Shown here: positions 15,245-22,050 of the stretch, piece by piece | Layout of the letters: each line of letters begins with the position of its first letter | How positions within the stretch are numbered: position 1 is the first letter of the stretch | Assembly: GCA_964641965.1 (NCBI GenBank) | Contig: CAZXLD010000064.1 | Span: 1 to 22,379 of the forward strand | Direction: 5' to 3' | Length of the DNA: 22,379 nucleotides | Origin: JAJDFU01 sp964641965 | GTDB taxonomy: Bacteria > Bacteroidota > Bacteroidia > Chitinophagales > Saprospiraceae | Program-made: the position numbers and the translations under genes | Notes under the pieces: generated by a model | Databases searched by the model: none | What the model was told of the DNA's origin: nothing | Seen by the model: the letters and a program-made list of their open reading frames with translations, nothing else

Positions 15245-15392
15245 ATCGAGCATGGGTCGGCCAAGTTTTCTTTCCCATCCCGAGTAGCAGCATTTTAATC
15301 AAATTCAGTTGCGGATATAGCTTCGAGTCCAATAACTTGAAACCAAAATACTCCTCGTTTGAAAGGGCTTCCTTTCTAAACAAGGTTCATCT

Positions 15393-16022
15393 ATGGACAA
15401 GATTAAGTTTTCCGCATTCGACGTATTCCGCTATGCGCTCCCAGGATTGGTGATCCTGACGAGTATGTTACTTGCCTTGAATCCATCGATTAAAAATCCC
15501 GCAGACTTTATTGTCCTGATCAAGTCCATGAATCTTTCGCTATTCATCGTGATTATCCTGGTAGGGTATGTTATTGGCTTTTCTATTGATCCGATCGGAA
15601 TTCGCCTGCGCGTCTTTATTGCACGACGAATTTGGAAAGACAGGCGAGAATACAAGCTTGGTATTACTCTAACCGAGCAGCTGATTTTAATCCGGAAGTT
15701 TGAGGAAAATCTGTATCGGTATATCGAAACCTGGTACCTGCTATCCGGAATGGCAGCCAACCTCGCTTTTGGAGTGTTGCTGCTTTTAGGCTCAACCTTA
15801 TTTAAGGGAATTCAAACCAACCAGATTTCTTGGTTCGTTTTGGCAGCTGTTTCCGGCATCTTGTTTTACCTGTTATTGAGCCGTGCTCAAATGTTCGAGA
15901 AATGGGCACGGCGAGAATTAAGCTCAGCAATTTACAGCTTTAACCTTTCGGATAAACTGGAAAACCGGATCATGAACAATAAGGCCATCTCCACAAAAAA
16001 GGAAGGACAGGAAGCAGAATGA
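15393..16022 (+). CDS. Uncharacterised four-helix membrane protein
   Basis: A 209-residue protein I do not recognise. It has four predicted membrane helices at about residues 14-29, 47-66, 114-137 and 144-163. Between helices 2 and 3 lies a basic cytosolic loop of about 45 residues (RIWKDRREYK, then LILIRKFEENLYRYIETW), and a basic C-terminal tail follows helix 4. The positive charge on the loop and tail puts both termini and the loop in the cytoplasm. No catalytic motif is visible. The start is ATG 15393 (MDKIKFSAFDVFRYALPG), 148 nt after the acyl-CoA ligase stop, so linkage with that gene is uncertain. The gene converges on the lipoprotein gene that follows. Confidence 0.7.
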   Translation: MDKIKFSAFDVFRYALPGLVILTSMLLALNPSIKNPADFIVLIKSMNLSLFIVIILVGYVIGFSIDPIGIRLRVFIARRIWKDRREYKLGITLTEQLILIRKFEENLYRYIETWYLLSGMAANLAFGVLLLLGSTLFKGIQTNQISWFVLAAVSGILFYLLLSRAQMFEKWARRELSSAIYSFNLSDKLENRIMNNKAISTKKEGQEAE

Positions 16023-16044
16023 ATACGGACAAATAGCAGCTAAC

Positions 16045-16827
16045 TCAATCCTCCTTTTGCACCAATGAAGCACCATTGCTCATCATTGATTCAATGGATT
16101 CCGGATTACCCTTGAAAAAAACCCGGCTGTCGTTGCGCCCTAAAGCATGGAGGTAAGTAGTAGCCTGCACCCAACCGTTGCCACCATTATCAACTTCAAT
16201 GAAAACACTATCCCCTAAAATTGGTGCTTCTATTTCCCATCCGGTCAATCCAAAGTCCAGATTAAACCTGCATCCGTTATTTAAAACAAGTTGCTGAAAG
16301 GAAGCAAAACCTTGAAGATTGCACCGGGTTCCATCAAGCAGGTTTACTTGAAGCCTGTTTGTTTGAACACTATCGATGGCGACTCGAGCTGCATTGCGCA
16401 GCCGGATGACCAGACTGTCAACGCTGAGGGAAAAAGGGGAAAACAATTGACCTGCATCAAATCCGTCTAAAAACAAATGAGCAGCAGTAGTTTGAAAATC
16501 GTCCACCAACTGAAGTTCAGTACTATTCTTCAATACGATGGAATCAATACTGGGATGTACAATAGAAATGATATTATTTCCAACATTTCCAGTGAGAAAT
16601 AATACCTCGTCAATCACCTCTGCCCGGAGATCCGAGAAATCACCGGGCCCTCTGCCACTTACCCCTTGTATGGGCCCTGGCAGCAGTTCCAGTTGGATAT
16701 CATCCATGGCAACGATCTTACTGAAATAAGGAAGGTCAAAGGAGTTAACTTCCTCCTCTTCGCAGGAAATGATAAGGGTACTACCGAAAAAAGTAAGAAG
16801 CAATACCTGATAAGCAGAAAACTTCAT
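16045..16827 (-). CDS. Putative head-GIN/DUF2807-like lipoprotein
   Basis: About 260 residues from ATG 16827 (MKFSAYQVLLLTFFG). The start 15 codons upstream (16872) is rejected because only the internal Met gives a proper lipoprotein signal: a hydrophobic core followed by LIISC, with the acylated cysteine then EEEE. The mature part consists of short beta-strand repeats such as SIVLKNSTELQLVDD, SLVIRLRNAARVAIDS and QLVLNNGCRFNLDF. It ends with an RVFFKGNPESIESMMSNGAS tail close to that of DUF2807 proteins (parallel beta-helix, sometimes called putative auto-transporter adhesin). It is probably anchored in the outer or inner membrane facing the periplasm. The function is unknown. It is divergent from the gene at 17055. 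Confidence 0.72.
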   Translation of the reverse strand: MKFSAYQVLLLTFFGSTLIISCEEEEVNSFDLPYFSKIVAMDDIQLELLPGPIQGVSGRGPGDFSDLRAEVIDEVLFLTGNVGNNIISIVHPSIDSIVLKNSTELQLVDDFQTTAAHLFLDGFDAGQLFSPFSLSVDSLVIRLRNAARVAIDSVQTNRLQVNLLDGTRCNLQGFASFQQLVLNNGCRFNLDFGLTGWEIEAPILGDSVFIEVDNGGNGWVQATTYLHALGRNDSRVFFKGNPESIESMMSNGASLVQKED

Positions 16828-16865
16828 AAAAAGCCTATTTACTCTTGAAAGATATTCATTTAAAG

Positions 16866-16994
16866 ATGGCACTTAGGCTCTCATTACTGCCAATACTCCT
16901 GTTCATTTTTTCCTTTTTCTTTTGGCAGAAAAGCGATACTCCAAATAAAATTTTAATAGGTGCAACTATTATGCACTTATTTCAATCTTTATGA
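16866..16994 (+). CDS. Possible small membrane peptide (42 aa), doubtful
   Basis: An ORF from ATG 16866 to TGA 16994 encodes about 42 residues beginning MALRLSLLPILLFIFSFFFW and continuing with a short polar tail. The first half would form one membrane helix. It sits in the divergent region between the DUF2807-like lipoprotein and the gene at 17055, 60 nt before the latter. There is no homology I recognise, and hydrophobic short ORFs arise easily in AT-rich DNA, so this may be chance. Confidence 0.2.
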   Translation: MALRLSLLPILLFIFSFFFWQKSDTPNKILIGATIMHLFQSL

Positions 16995-17054
16995 ACGTAC
17001 AAGAGGGAGGTCTTCCATCCATATTAAGTAACCCTAAACCAGAAAAAAGCACCT

Positions 17055-17552
17055 ATGAAATCAACTTGGACTCAATTGGTATTATTGACCAATCTCCTAA
17101 TCACCGGCTTTCTTTGTCTCACGCATATTCAAAACCAAACTATTCAACTAGACCTTTCAGACCAGATCCTTAAGGTTAGGGGCCTCGTTGTAGTAGACTC
17201 ATTTGGGGTAGAGCGGGTGATTTTGGGTGCACCATTACCGGATCCTTCATTTCACGGTTATCGACTTTCGAGGGGAGAAAACGCTTTTGTATCTGGTGTG
17301 ATGCTGTATGATTCAGAGGGTCAGGAACGAGGTGGCTATGTGACTGACGATAATTATGGTAATATCTTCCTTACACTCGATTCCAAATCGGCTCAGCAAG
17401 CCCTTTTCCTTGCTGAGCCTCAAGGAGCCGCCAATCTAATCCTTTGGTCTCGAAATGGAAACCGACTGATGCTGGGGGCTGGGGACGAAGGGGTAAATTT
17501 GGAAGTGACCCAGAATGGTAAACCTGCAAAACTGGTTACTGAAAATGAATAA
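17055..17552 (+). CDS. Membrane-anchored protein of unknown function
   Basis: A 165-residue protein. Residues 7-24 form a signal anchor; no lipobox is visible, although C21 lies at the end of the helix. The rest should be outside the cytoplasm. The conserved-looking core begins LKVRGLVVVDSFGVERVILG (39-58) and continues through GAPLPDPSFHGYRLSRG, a strand-turn-strand block SGVMLYDSEGQERGGYVTDD (80-99) and FLTLDSKSAQQALFLAEP. Glycine-rich beta-hairpins of this kind suggest a beta-roll or beta-sandwich. I know of similar uncharacterised bacterial proteins with the RGLVVVD and ERxGYVTDD signatures but no assigned function. It overlaps the next gene by 8 nt (ATGAATAA), so both are very likely made together. 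Start ATG 17055. Confidence 0.72.
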   Translation: MKSTWTQLVLLTNLLITGFLCLTHIQNQTIQLDLSDQILKVRGLVVVDSFGVERVILGAPLPDPSFHGYRLSRGENAFVSGVMLYDSEGQERGGYVTDDNYGNIFLTLDSKSAQQALFLAEPQGAANLILWSRNGNRLMLGAGDEGVNLEVTQNGKPAKLVTENE

Positions 17553-18519
17553 CTACCTATCTTTTTATGGGCTCCTTTTACCAACGGTTTTATTTTTGGG
17601 CTGCCAACAGAAAGTTGAATTACCCAAAGTCAAGCTAACCCAAATCAATCCCCTTTCTTTGACGGACGTCACTTATGCAGGAAGCAGAGATACAGTTTTG
17701 GTGAGCACCTATTCTGGTGTCATTGTTCGGCGGATCAAGGGAAAGCTCAAGCCGGAAAAAATGGCTGAGGTGGAAGACGAAATTTATTCCCTGATCTTTG
17801 CCAAAAAAAGGAACCGAATCTTTGCAGCTACTCTGCATCTGGGCGTGATTGAATTAGACGGTTCAACAGGAAAGGAGATCAACCGACTTCCCATTGCTGA
17901 TTCCTGGACCAATCACTTACATATATCCCAAGATGAAAAGTTCTTAGTAGCCTATGACCTCAAGGGCCGGAATTACATTTGGAATTTGGAGAAAGACTAT
18001 GAACTCCTACAGATACCTGAAAAACTATCTACTATGCGAGTTCGACTAACTTCTTCTGGAGCAATTTATTTCAGTGGGAATGGAAAAATAGCCACCTGGC
18101 ATCCTGAAAAAAATGCGACTGGCGAAAGTTTTGAGGTAAGTGGCAAATTGGTTGACGTAGATGAAAGTGGGAACTTACTCCTTTTGGAACACAATCGTCT
18201 AAAAGTATATGGATCAAACGCTGATACATTGGTTCTGGATACCAAACATCCCGATTGGCCATTCTATTTGGCGGCTCAGGACTCCATTGTTCATATACCC
18301 CTCCAATTAAAACTGACCGACGCTCGGTTTACAAAGGATTATATTTTTACGGCCGGAGTTGACCGATCTATTCGAAAGTGGGAAAAATCTACTTTCGACA
18401 TCCTGGAAACCCTAACCAACCACCGGGCAACCATAAGTGCGTTAGATGTTTCTCCGAATCAGACCCAATTGGTATCCGTCGATTTAAAAGGGGGAATTCA
18501 CTTTGGGGATTTAGACTAA
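17545..18519 (+). CDS. WD40-like beta-propeller lipoprotein
   Basis: About 324 residues from ATG 17545. An in-frame ATG at 17515 would put ten polar residues before the signal; the later start gives a clean lipoprotein signal (MNNYLSFYGLLLPTVLFLGC) with the acylated cysteine in LFLGC followed by QQK. The mature part has repeated blade-like units, for example DTVLVSTYSGVIVRRIKG, RIFAATLHLGVIELDGSTGK, FLVAYDLKGRNYIWNLEKD, YIFTAGVDRSIRKWEKSTFD and QLVSVDLKGGIHFGDL. The late blades carry the WD40-type pattern (D-x-S-I-R-K-W). It should be a periplasmic or surface protein-interaction platform. It overlaps the preceding gene by 8 nt, so the two may act together (inference). Confidence 0.75.
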   Translation: MNNYLSFYGLLLPTVLFLGCQQKVELPKVKLTQINPLSLTDVTYAGSRDTVLVSTYSGVIVRRIKGKLKPEKMAEVEDEIYSLIFAKKRNRIFAATLHLGVIELDGSTGKEINRLPIADSWTNHLHISQDEKFLVAYDLKGRNYIWNLEKDYELLQIPEKLSTMRVRLTSSGAIYFSGNGKIATWHPEKNATGESFEVSGKLVDVDESGNLLLLEHNRLKVYGSNADTLVLDTKHPDWPFYLAAQDSIVHIPLQLKLTDARFTKDYIFTAGVDRSIRKWEKSTFDILETLTNHRATISALDVSPNQTQLVSVDLKGGIHFGDLD

Positions 18520-18547
18520 AACCAAAGCCCTATGCTCGTAAATAGAT

Positions 18548-18577
18548 TGGAGGCCATGGAACCATCCAAAGCCTCCA
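18548..18577. terminator. Hairpin between convergent genes, possible bidirectional terminator
   Basis: TGGAGGC (18548-18554) pairs with GCCTCCA (18571-18577), and inside it TGGA (18557-18560) pairs with TCCA (18565-18568). It lies between the propeller lipoprotein stop (18519) and the GerW-family stop (18594) of convergent genes. No T run follows on either strand, so termination is plausible but not secured. Confidence 0.4.
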
Positions 18578-18593
18578 GAAACAAGGGCTGAGG

Positions 18594-18971
18594 CTAACTA
18601 TTCACTTCTTCCAACTCTTCTTGTTTCTTGTTTTCCAAGAATTTTTCGATCAATTCAGGAGCTTGCTCAAACGCTTTGGATAAACCGGAACTGGTTCGAC
18701 TGGAGACAAAAGAAATTTCACTTCCCCGAGTCACCAAAAAGCCGATCGGCTCAATACCCAAACCTGCTCCGGCACCGCCTCCTTCGCCTTGGCCTTGTTT
18801 GGGAGCTTCACCTTCTCCACCGCCTGAGCCAAATCCCATGCCTAATCGAATCACGGGAACACAAGTAAATTCTCCCAGCTGAAATTGTTGCCCCACTACC
18901 GTTTCGCTGCGGGCTTCAGCTTTCAGGAAATCAGTCACCTGATGTAGCATTTCTTCAAATTTCATGTTCAT
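18594..18971 (-). CDS. GerW (YtfJ) family protein
   Basis: A 125-residue protein of the GerW/YtfJ family. The sequence shows the family layout: an N-terminal helix (FEEMLHQVTDFLKA), the strand pair TVVGQQFQLGEFTCVPVIRLGMGFGSGGG, a glycine-rich middle (about residues 47-72), and the C-terminal GIEPIGFLVTRGSEISFVS. In Bacillus the protein is needed for spore germination, but relatives occur in many non-sporulating bacteria where the role is unknown. ATG 18971 is preferred over ATG 18965 because it overlaps the upstream stop as ATGA, implying coupling. Its neighbour resembles DUF2953/YtfI, the same partner as in Bacillus. A short acidic helix (KFLENKKQEELEEVNS) ends the protein. Confidence 0.88.
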   Translation of the reverse strand: MNMKFEEMLHQVTDFLKAEARSETVVGQQFQLGEFTCVPVIRLGMGFGSGGGEGEAPKQGQGEGGGAGAGLGIEPIGFLVTRGSEISFVSSRTSSGLSKAFEQAPELIEKFLENKKQEELEEVNS

Positions 18972-19519
18972 GATACATATGTTTTAGATGAGATAAATCC
19001 CGTTCCCAGTACCCACACCAACCGCCAAGGATGATTGGTAATCACCAATACCAGTTCACTTTTACCTTGAAAATTGATACGGAATTGCCGATTCCCCCTG
19101 GAAAGACCCCAAAAAACCGGATACCAGTAGGCGTTTTGAAGATAATCGCGGGTATCCAAATCCAACCTAAGTTGCTGAATCTGAAAGGTCTTCAGTAATC
19201 GAACGATCAACTGAAACGTGAGCCAATCCGGACGTTTCCAGGAGCGATTCCTGGCCTTCTTTTCTTTTTGCAGTTCCTTCTTTTTGGAGGAGCCTCGAAG
19301 ATCGAGCAAGGATATATTTTTTTGCCAACCGAGCATGCGAATCCGGATTACGGGATTGGACATTTCACCCAAGACCCATACGCTCCCAATGCCTTTCCAA
19401 GTCAACCTGATGGTCTCCGCCCTGGAATCTATCAGGACTGTAATAGGATTGATCAGTCCGTACAACAGGATGAGAAGTAGTAGGAGCAATACCCCCAAAA
19501 CAATCGAAAGGACCAGCAT
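18968..19519 (-). CDS. DUF2953-like (YtfI-like) membrane-anchored protein
   Basis: A 183-residue protein with one N-terminal membrane helix (MLVLSIVLGVLLLLLLILLY), then a short globular part with a strongly basic stretch (SSKKKELQKEKKARNRSWKR, about 77-96) and a beta-rich C-terminal half including LRLDLDTRDYLQNAYWYPVF. Weak resemblance to DUF2953 proteins, as in Bacillus YtfI, comes from the single anchor, size, the basic linker and the D-x-D/Y-x-x-N-A-x-x-x-P segment. The decisive support is context: it overlaps the GerW-family gene by 4 nt (ATGA), the same order as ytfI-ytfJ. Probably it anchors or partners the GerW-like protein at the membrane. The start is ATG 19519. Family membership needs a profile search. 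Confidence 0.62.
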   Translation of the reverse strand: MLVLSIVLGVLLLLLLILLYGLINPITVLIDSRAETIRLTWKGIGSVWVLGEMSNPVIRIRMLGWQKNISLLDLRGSSKKKELQKEKKARNRSWKRPDWLTFQLIVRLLKTFQIQQLRLDLDTRDYLQNAYWYPVFWGLSRGNRQFRINFQGKSELVLVITNHPWRLVWVLGTGFISSKTYVS

Positions 19520-19692
19520 AAGGGTAGGCTTTGGACGTCCTTAAGGTATGGGAGTCTCCATAAATATGAAATGATTTTCATTAGTCCATTGAATGGTTTA
19601 CAACTGATTTTTGAGCAATCCATGAACTGAGTTCCGCGCAGTCAACCAGGGTGAGGATTTTGGTTCATTCCATCTTTAGAAAGACTCTCGGT

Positions 19693-20559
19693 TCAGGATG
19701 CCGAATCCCGATGAAAAGCCAACTGTAGCCTTTTCCGGTATTCTGTAGGGGTTTGATTCATAACCTTTTTAAAATGGCGGTTAAAATTCGACAGACTATT
19801 AAATCCGGCCTCCAGGCTAATGCGATATACCGAAAAATCCGTCTCCAACAGGAGCCGGGAAGCTCTAATCACCCGGAGCTCATTTAGATAGTTGGTAAAA
19901 GTTGTATTGGTGTATTTCTTGAAATAACGGATGAAGCTAGACTTACTCATGCAGGCTTTTCGGGAGACTTGTTCCAGGCTAATCGGCTTTTTGAGGTTGC
20001 TTTGAATATAATCCATTATAGGTTCCAACCGGTTTGGCAGAAAATAAGAACCGGCATAGGTTGAATTGGGCTTTCTGGAGCCGATCCAGGTTTTGTCGGG
20101 ATCCTGTTCGATCAGGTCCAGCAATCGGACAACAGCTGCCAATTGAAGGAGATTTGATTCCTGGTTCAAATCTCGCAAAGCAAGTGAGATGGGCTCCTTG
20201 GCCTTTACCGGCAAGTACATCCCCTGTTTCAGGTTTTCTAAAAACCGGCGCAAAGAAATCAGTTCCGGTGTTTTCAACAAAGAAGCCTTTAGCAACGGCA
20301 GATTTAACGAAAGCAATACGATTGAGGTAGGAGCAGCTGGTACATCTCGCCGGATCAGGTATCGGACAGAAGGCGGTAGTAGGAATAGGCGGTTTGATCC
20401 GGTAGGGTAGGTCTGCCCTTCCACCTGTAGGCTTCCGATGGCCGTCTTAACCTGCAGGATATGCACAGCAGCAGGATCAAAATAGGCTTGCGCATCTTGT
20501 ATTTGTTCATACAGTTGTACACGGAAAGAGGTGGTCGGATGTTGGACGGCTCGTTTCAT
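19693..20559 (-). CDS. AraC-family transcriptional regulator
   Basis: A 288-residue regulator. The C-terminal third holds two helix-turn-helix motifs typical of AraC/XylS: SLEQVSRKACMSKSSFIRYF (about 194-213) and FSVYRISLEAGFNSLSNFNR (about 241-260), followed by the signature tail HFKKVMNQTPTEYRKRL. The N-terminal part (about 1-160) is probably a cupin-like sensor with features such as LLPPSVRYLIRRD, but its ligand is not readable. Such proteins usually activate nearby genes. It is transcribed away from the threonine-synthase-like gene across 96 nt, so that gene or its own promoter is the likeliest target. Start ATG 20559. Confidence 0.93.
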   Translation of the reverse strand: MKRAVQHPTTSFRVQLYEQIQDAQAYFDPAAVHILQVKTAIGSLQVEGQTYPTGSNRLFLLPPSVRYLIRRDVPAAPTSIVLLSLNLPLLKASLLKTPELISLRRFLENLKQGMYLPVKAKEPISLALRDLNQESNLLQLAAVVRLLDLIEQDPDKTWIGSRKPNSTYAGSYFLPNRLEPIMDYIQSNLKKPISLEQVSRKACMSKSSFIRYFKKYTNTTFTNYLNELRVIRASRLLLETDFSVYRISLEAGFNSLSNFNRHFKKVMNQTPTEYRKRLQLAFHRDSAS

Positions 20560-20655
20560 GTAAATGAAAATTGGAAATATGTTGTCAGGGTTTGAGTCAA
20601 TCTAAGTAAAAACGTTTGAGCGGCTCCATTAGCTTCGTACCAAATCCCGGATATT

Positions 20656-21804
20656 ATGGCAAATTTTGAATCGCGCTTTATCCATTTGGAGTGTTCCGAA
20701 AATCAGGACGTCTATTCCAAAGACCAAATTCAGACCTATTCCCAGGCCAATCGCCCCTTGGAAGCGAGGTATGACTTGGCACATCCCTTAAGTCCGGATA
20801 TCCTGAAGGATCGCCCAAATACCATGTGGCGGTACCTGGAGTTGCTCCCGGTAGAGGACCCTCAGCATATTGTCACACTGGGCGAGGGCATGACCCCCAT
20901 AATCCCTTTTCACTCCAGACCTCAGGTATCGTTGAAAGACGAGGCCCTCAATCCAACAGGTTCGTTCAAGGCAAGGGGGCTTTCTATGGCTATATCCAAA
21001 GCTAAAGAGCTGGGCGTTTCCAAATGCGTGATCCCTACTGCGGGCAATGCCGGAGGTGCCATGAGTGCTTATTGCGCAAGAGCTGGACTAGATGCCCATG
21101 TGTATATGCCCAAAAATACGCCGGAAGTCTTCAAAAAAGAGTGCCTGCTATTGGGAGCAAAGGTCCATACCATCGATGGCACGATAAAGGACTGTGCCAA
21201 GGCGATTGCTATACAGGAAGATCAGGATTGGTTTGATGTATCCACCCTGAAAGAACCGTATCGGCTGGAAGGGAAAAAGACAATGGGGCTTGAGATCGCG
21301 GAACAGTTAAACTGGCAAGTACCGGATGTGATTATTTATCCCACGGGGGGAGGCACGGGGCTGATCGGTATCTGGAAGGCTTTTCAGGAGTTAGAACAGT
21401 TGGGCTGGCTATCCGGATCCAAAAAACCAAGGATGGTAGTTGTACAGACGGATGCCTGTTATCCGCTGGTCAATGCCTGGGAGAAAGGCCATGATAACCC
21501 CTTAACCTTTCCGAATCCCGGGCTGACGATCGCCAACGGCCTACGGGTGCCCAGTGCCTTCGGCGGTAAGATGATTATGCAGATCTTACAAGAGAGCAAT
21601 GGCGTGGCGCTATCGGTTAGCGATGCGGAGATGCATCAAGGGATTCAAGAGGTTGCTCGGGAGGAAGGCATTTTGCTGAGTCCAGAAGGCAGCGCTGTCT
21701 GGATGGCCTATAAAAAATTGCTGGCGCAGGGGCAGATCGAGGATTCCGACCAGGTCTTACTGATCAATACAGGGAGTTTGTACAAGTACATGGAGAACGT
21801 GTGA
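20656..21804 (+). CDS. thrC: Threonine synthase-like PLP-dependent enzyme
   Basis: A 382-residue fold-type II PLP enzyme. The PLP lysine is K105 in NPTGSFKARG, the phosphate loop is PTGGGTGLIG (229-238), and the substrate loop is PTAGNAGGA (127-135). Threonine synthase converts O-phosphohomoserine to threonine. The N-terminus HLECSENQDVYSKDQ resembles the CxxCGxxY-type head of many threonine synthases but keeps only one cysteine, so it should not bind zinc. The short length matches the archaeal-type (class-short) enzyme; other fold-type II lyases cannot be excluded. It is alone on its strand, opposite an AraC-family regulator, and no hom or thrB gene is near, so it may not be the housekeeping threonine synthase. 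Start ATG 20656. Confidence 0.85.
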   Translation: MANFESRFIHLECSENQDVYSKDQIQTYSQANRPLEARYDLAHPLSPDILKDRPNTMWRYLELLPVEDPQHIVTLGEGMTPIIPFHSRPQVSLKDEALNPTGSFKARGLSMAISKAKELGVSKCVIPTAGNAGGAMSAYCARAGLDAHVYMPKNTPEVFKKECLLLGAKVHTIDGTIKDCAKAIAIQEDQDWFDVSTLKEPYRLEGKKTMGLEIAEQLNWQVPDVIIYPTGGGTGLIGIWKAFQELEQLGWLSGSKKPRMVVVQTDACYPLVNAWEKGHDNPLTFPNPGLTIANGLRVPSAFGGKMIMQILQESNGVALSVSDAEMHQGIQEVAREEGILLSPEGSAVWMAYKKLLAQGQIEDSDQVLLINTGSLYKYMENV

Positions 21805-21849
21805 GGAACGGATGAACAGAGGAACATTCGAATCGGAACGAAGTGGAGA

Positions 21850-22018
21850 TGCCTGACTTACGCTAGGCAGGCTGACACCCGAAGGGTCAGCAGTACGAAG
21901 GAATAACGGAAGGTAGAAGTCAGGAAAAGTGTGGGAATCTACGAAGCCATTTATCGTTCCAGCAGAAAACTACAAGCTGGGCTTGGAGGGTGTGAGGCCC
22001 GTAAGAGACTGGCCGGGC
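21850..22018. repeat. Structured intergenic element with nested inverted repeats
   Basis: A purine-rich non-coding stretch between the thrC-like gene and the PIN-domain gene. The outer stem is CCTGACTT (21852-21859) with AAGTCAGG (21917-21924). Inside it is a strong hairpin, GCTGAC (21871-21876) with GTCAGC (21886-21891), extended by CC/GG around a GAA loop. A competing stem is TGCCT/AGGCA (21850-21854 with 21865-21869). Further on GCCCG (21997-22001) pairs with CGGGC (22014-22018). There is no T run, so it is not a simple terminator. It resembles a REP-like dispersed element or a structured RNA; only a genome comparison can say which. Confidence 0.4.
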
Positions 22019-22050
22019 AATTGAAGTTTTTCAACCTACGGTTAGCGGAA

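Noticed and set aside
15250..15285. Possible terminator after the acyl-CoA ligase gene (ATGGG with CCCAT)
   Set aside because: The stem is only 5 bp with a 17-nt loop and no following T run.
16828..16872. Upstream start for the DUF2807-like lipoprotein, adding 15 residues
   Set aside because: The extension places charged and polar residues before the signal peptide; the internal ATG at 16827 gives a normal lipoprotein signal.
19560..19600. ATGATTTTCAT palindrome resembling half of a Fur box
   Set aside because: It covers only 11 bp, is AT-rich, and neither neighbour is an iron-related gene.
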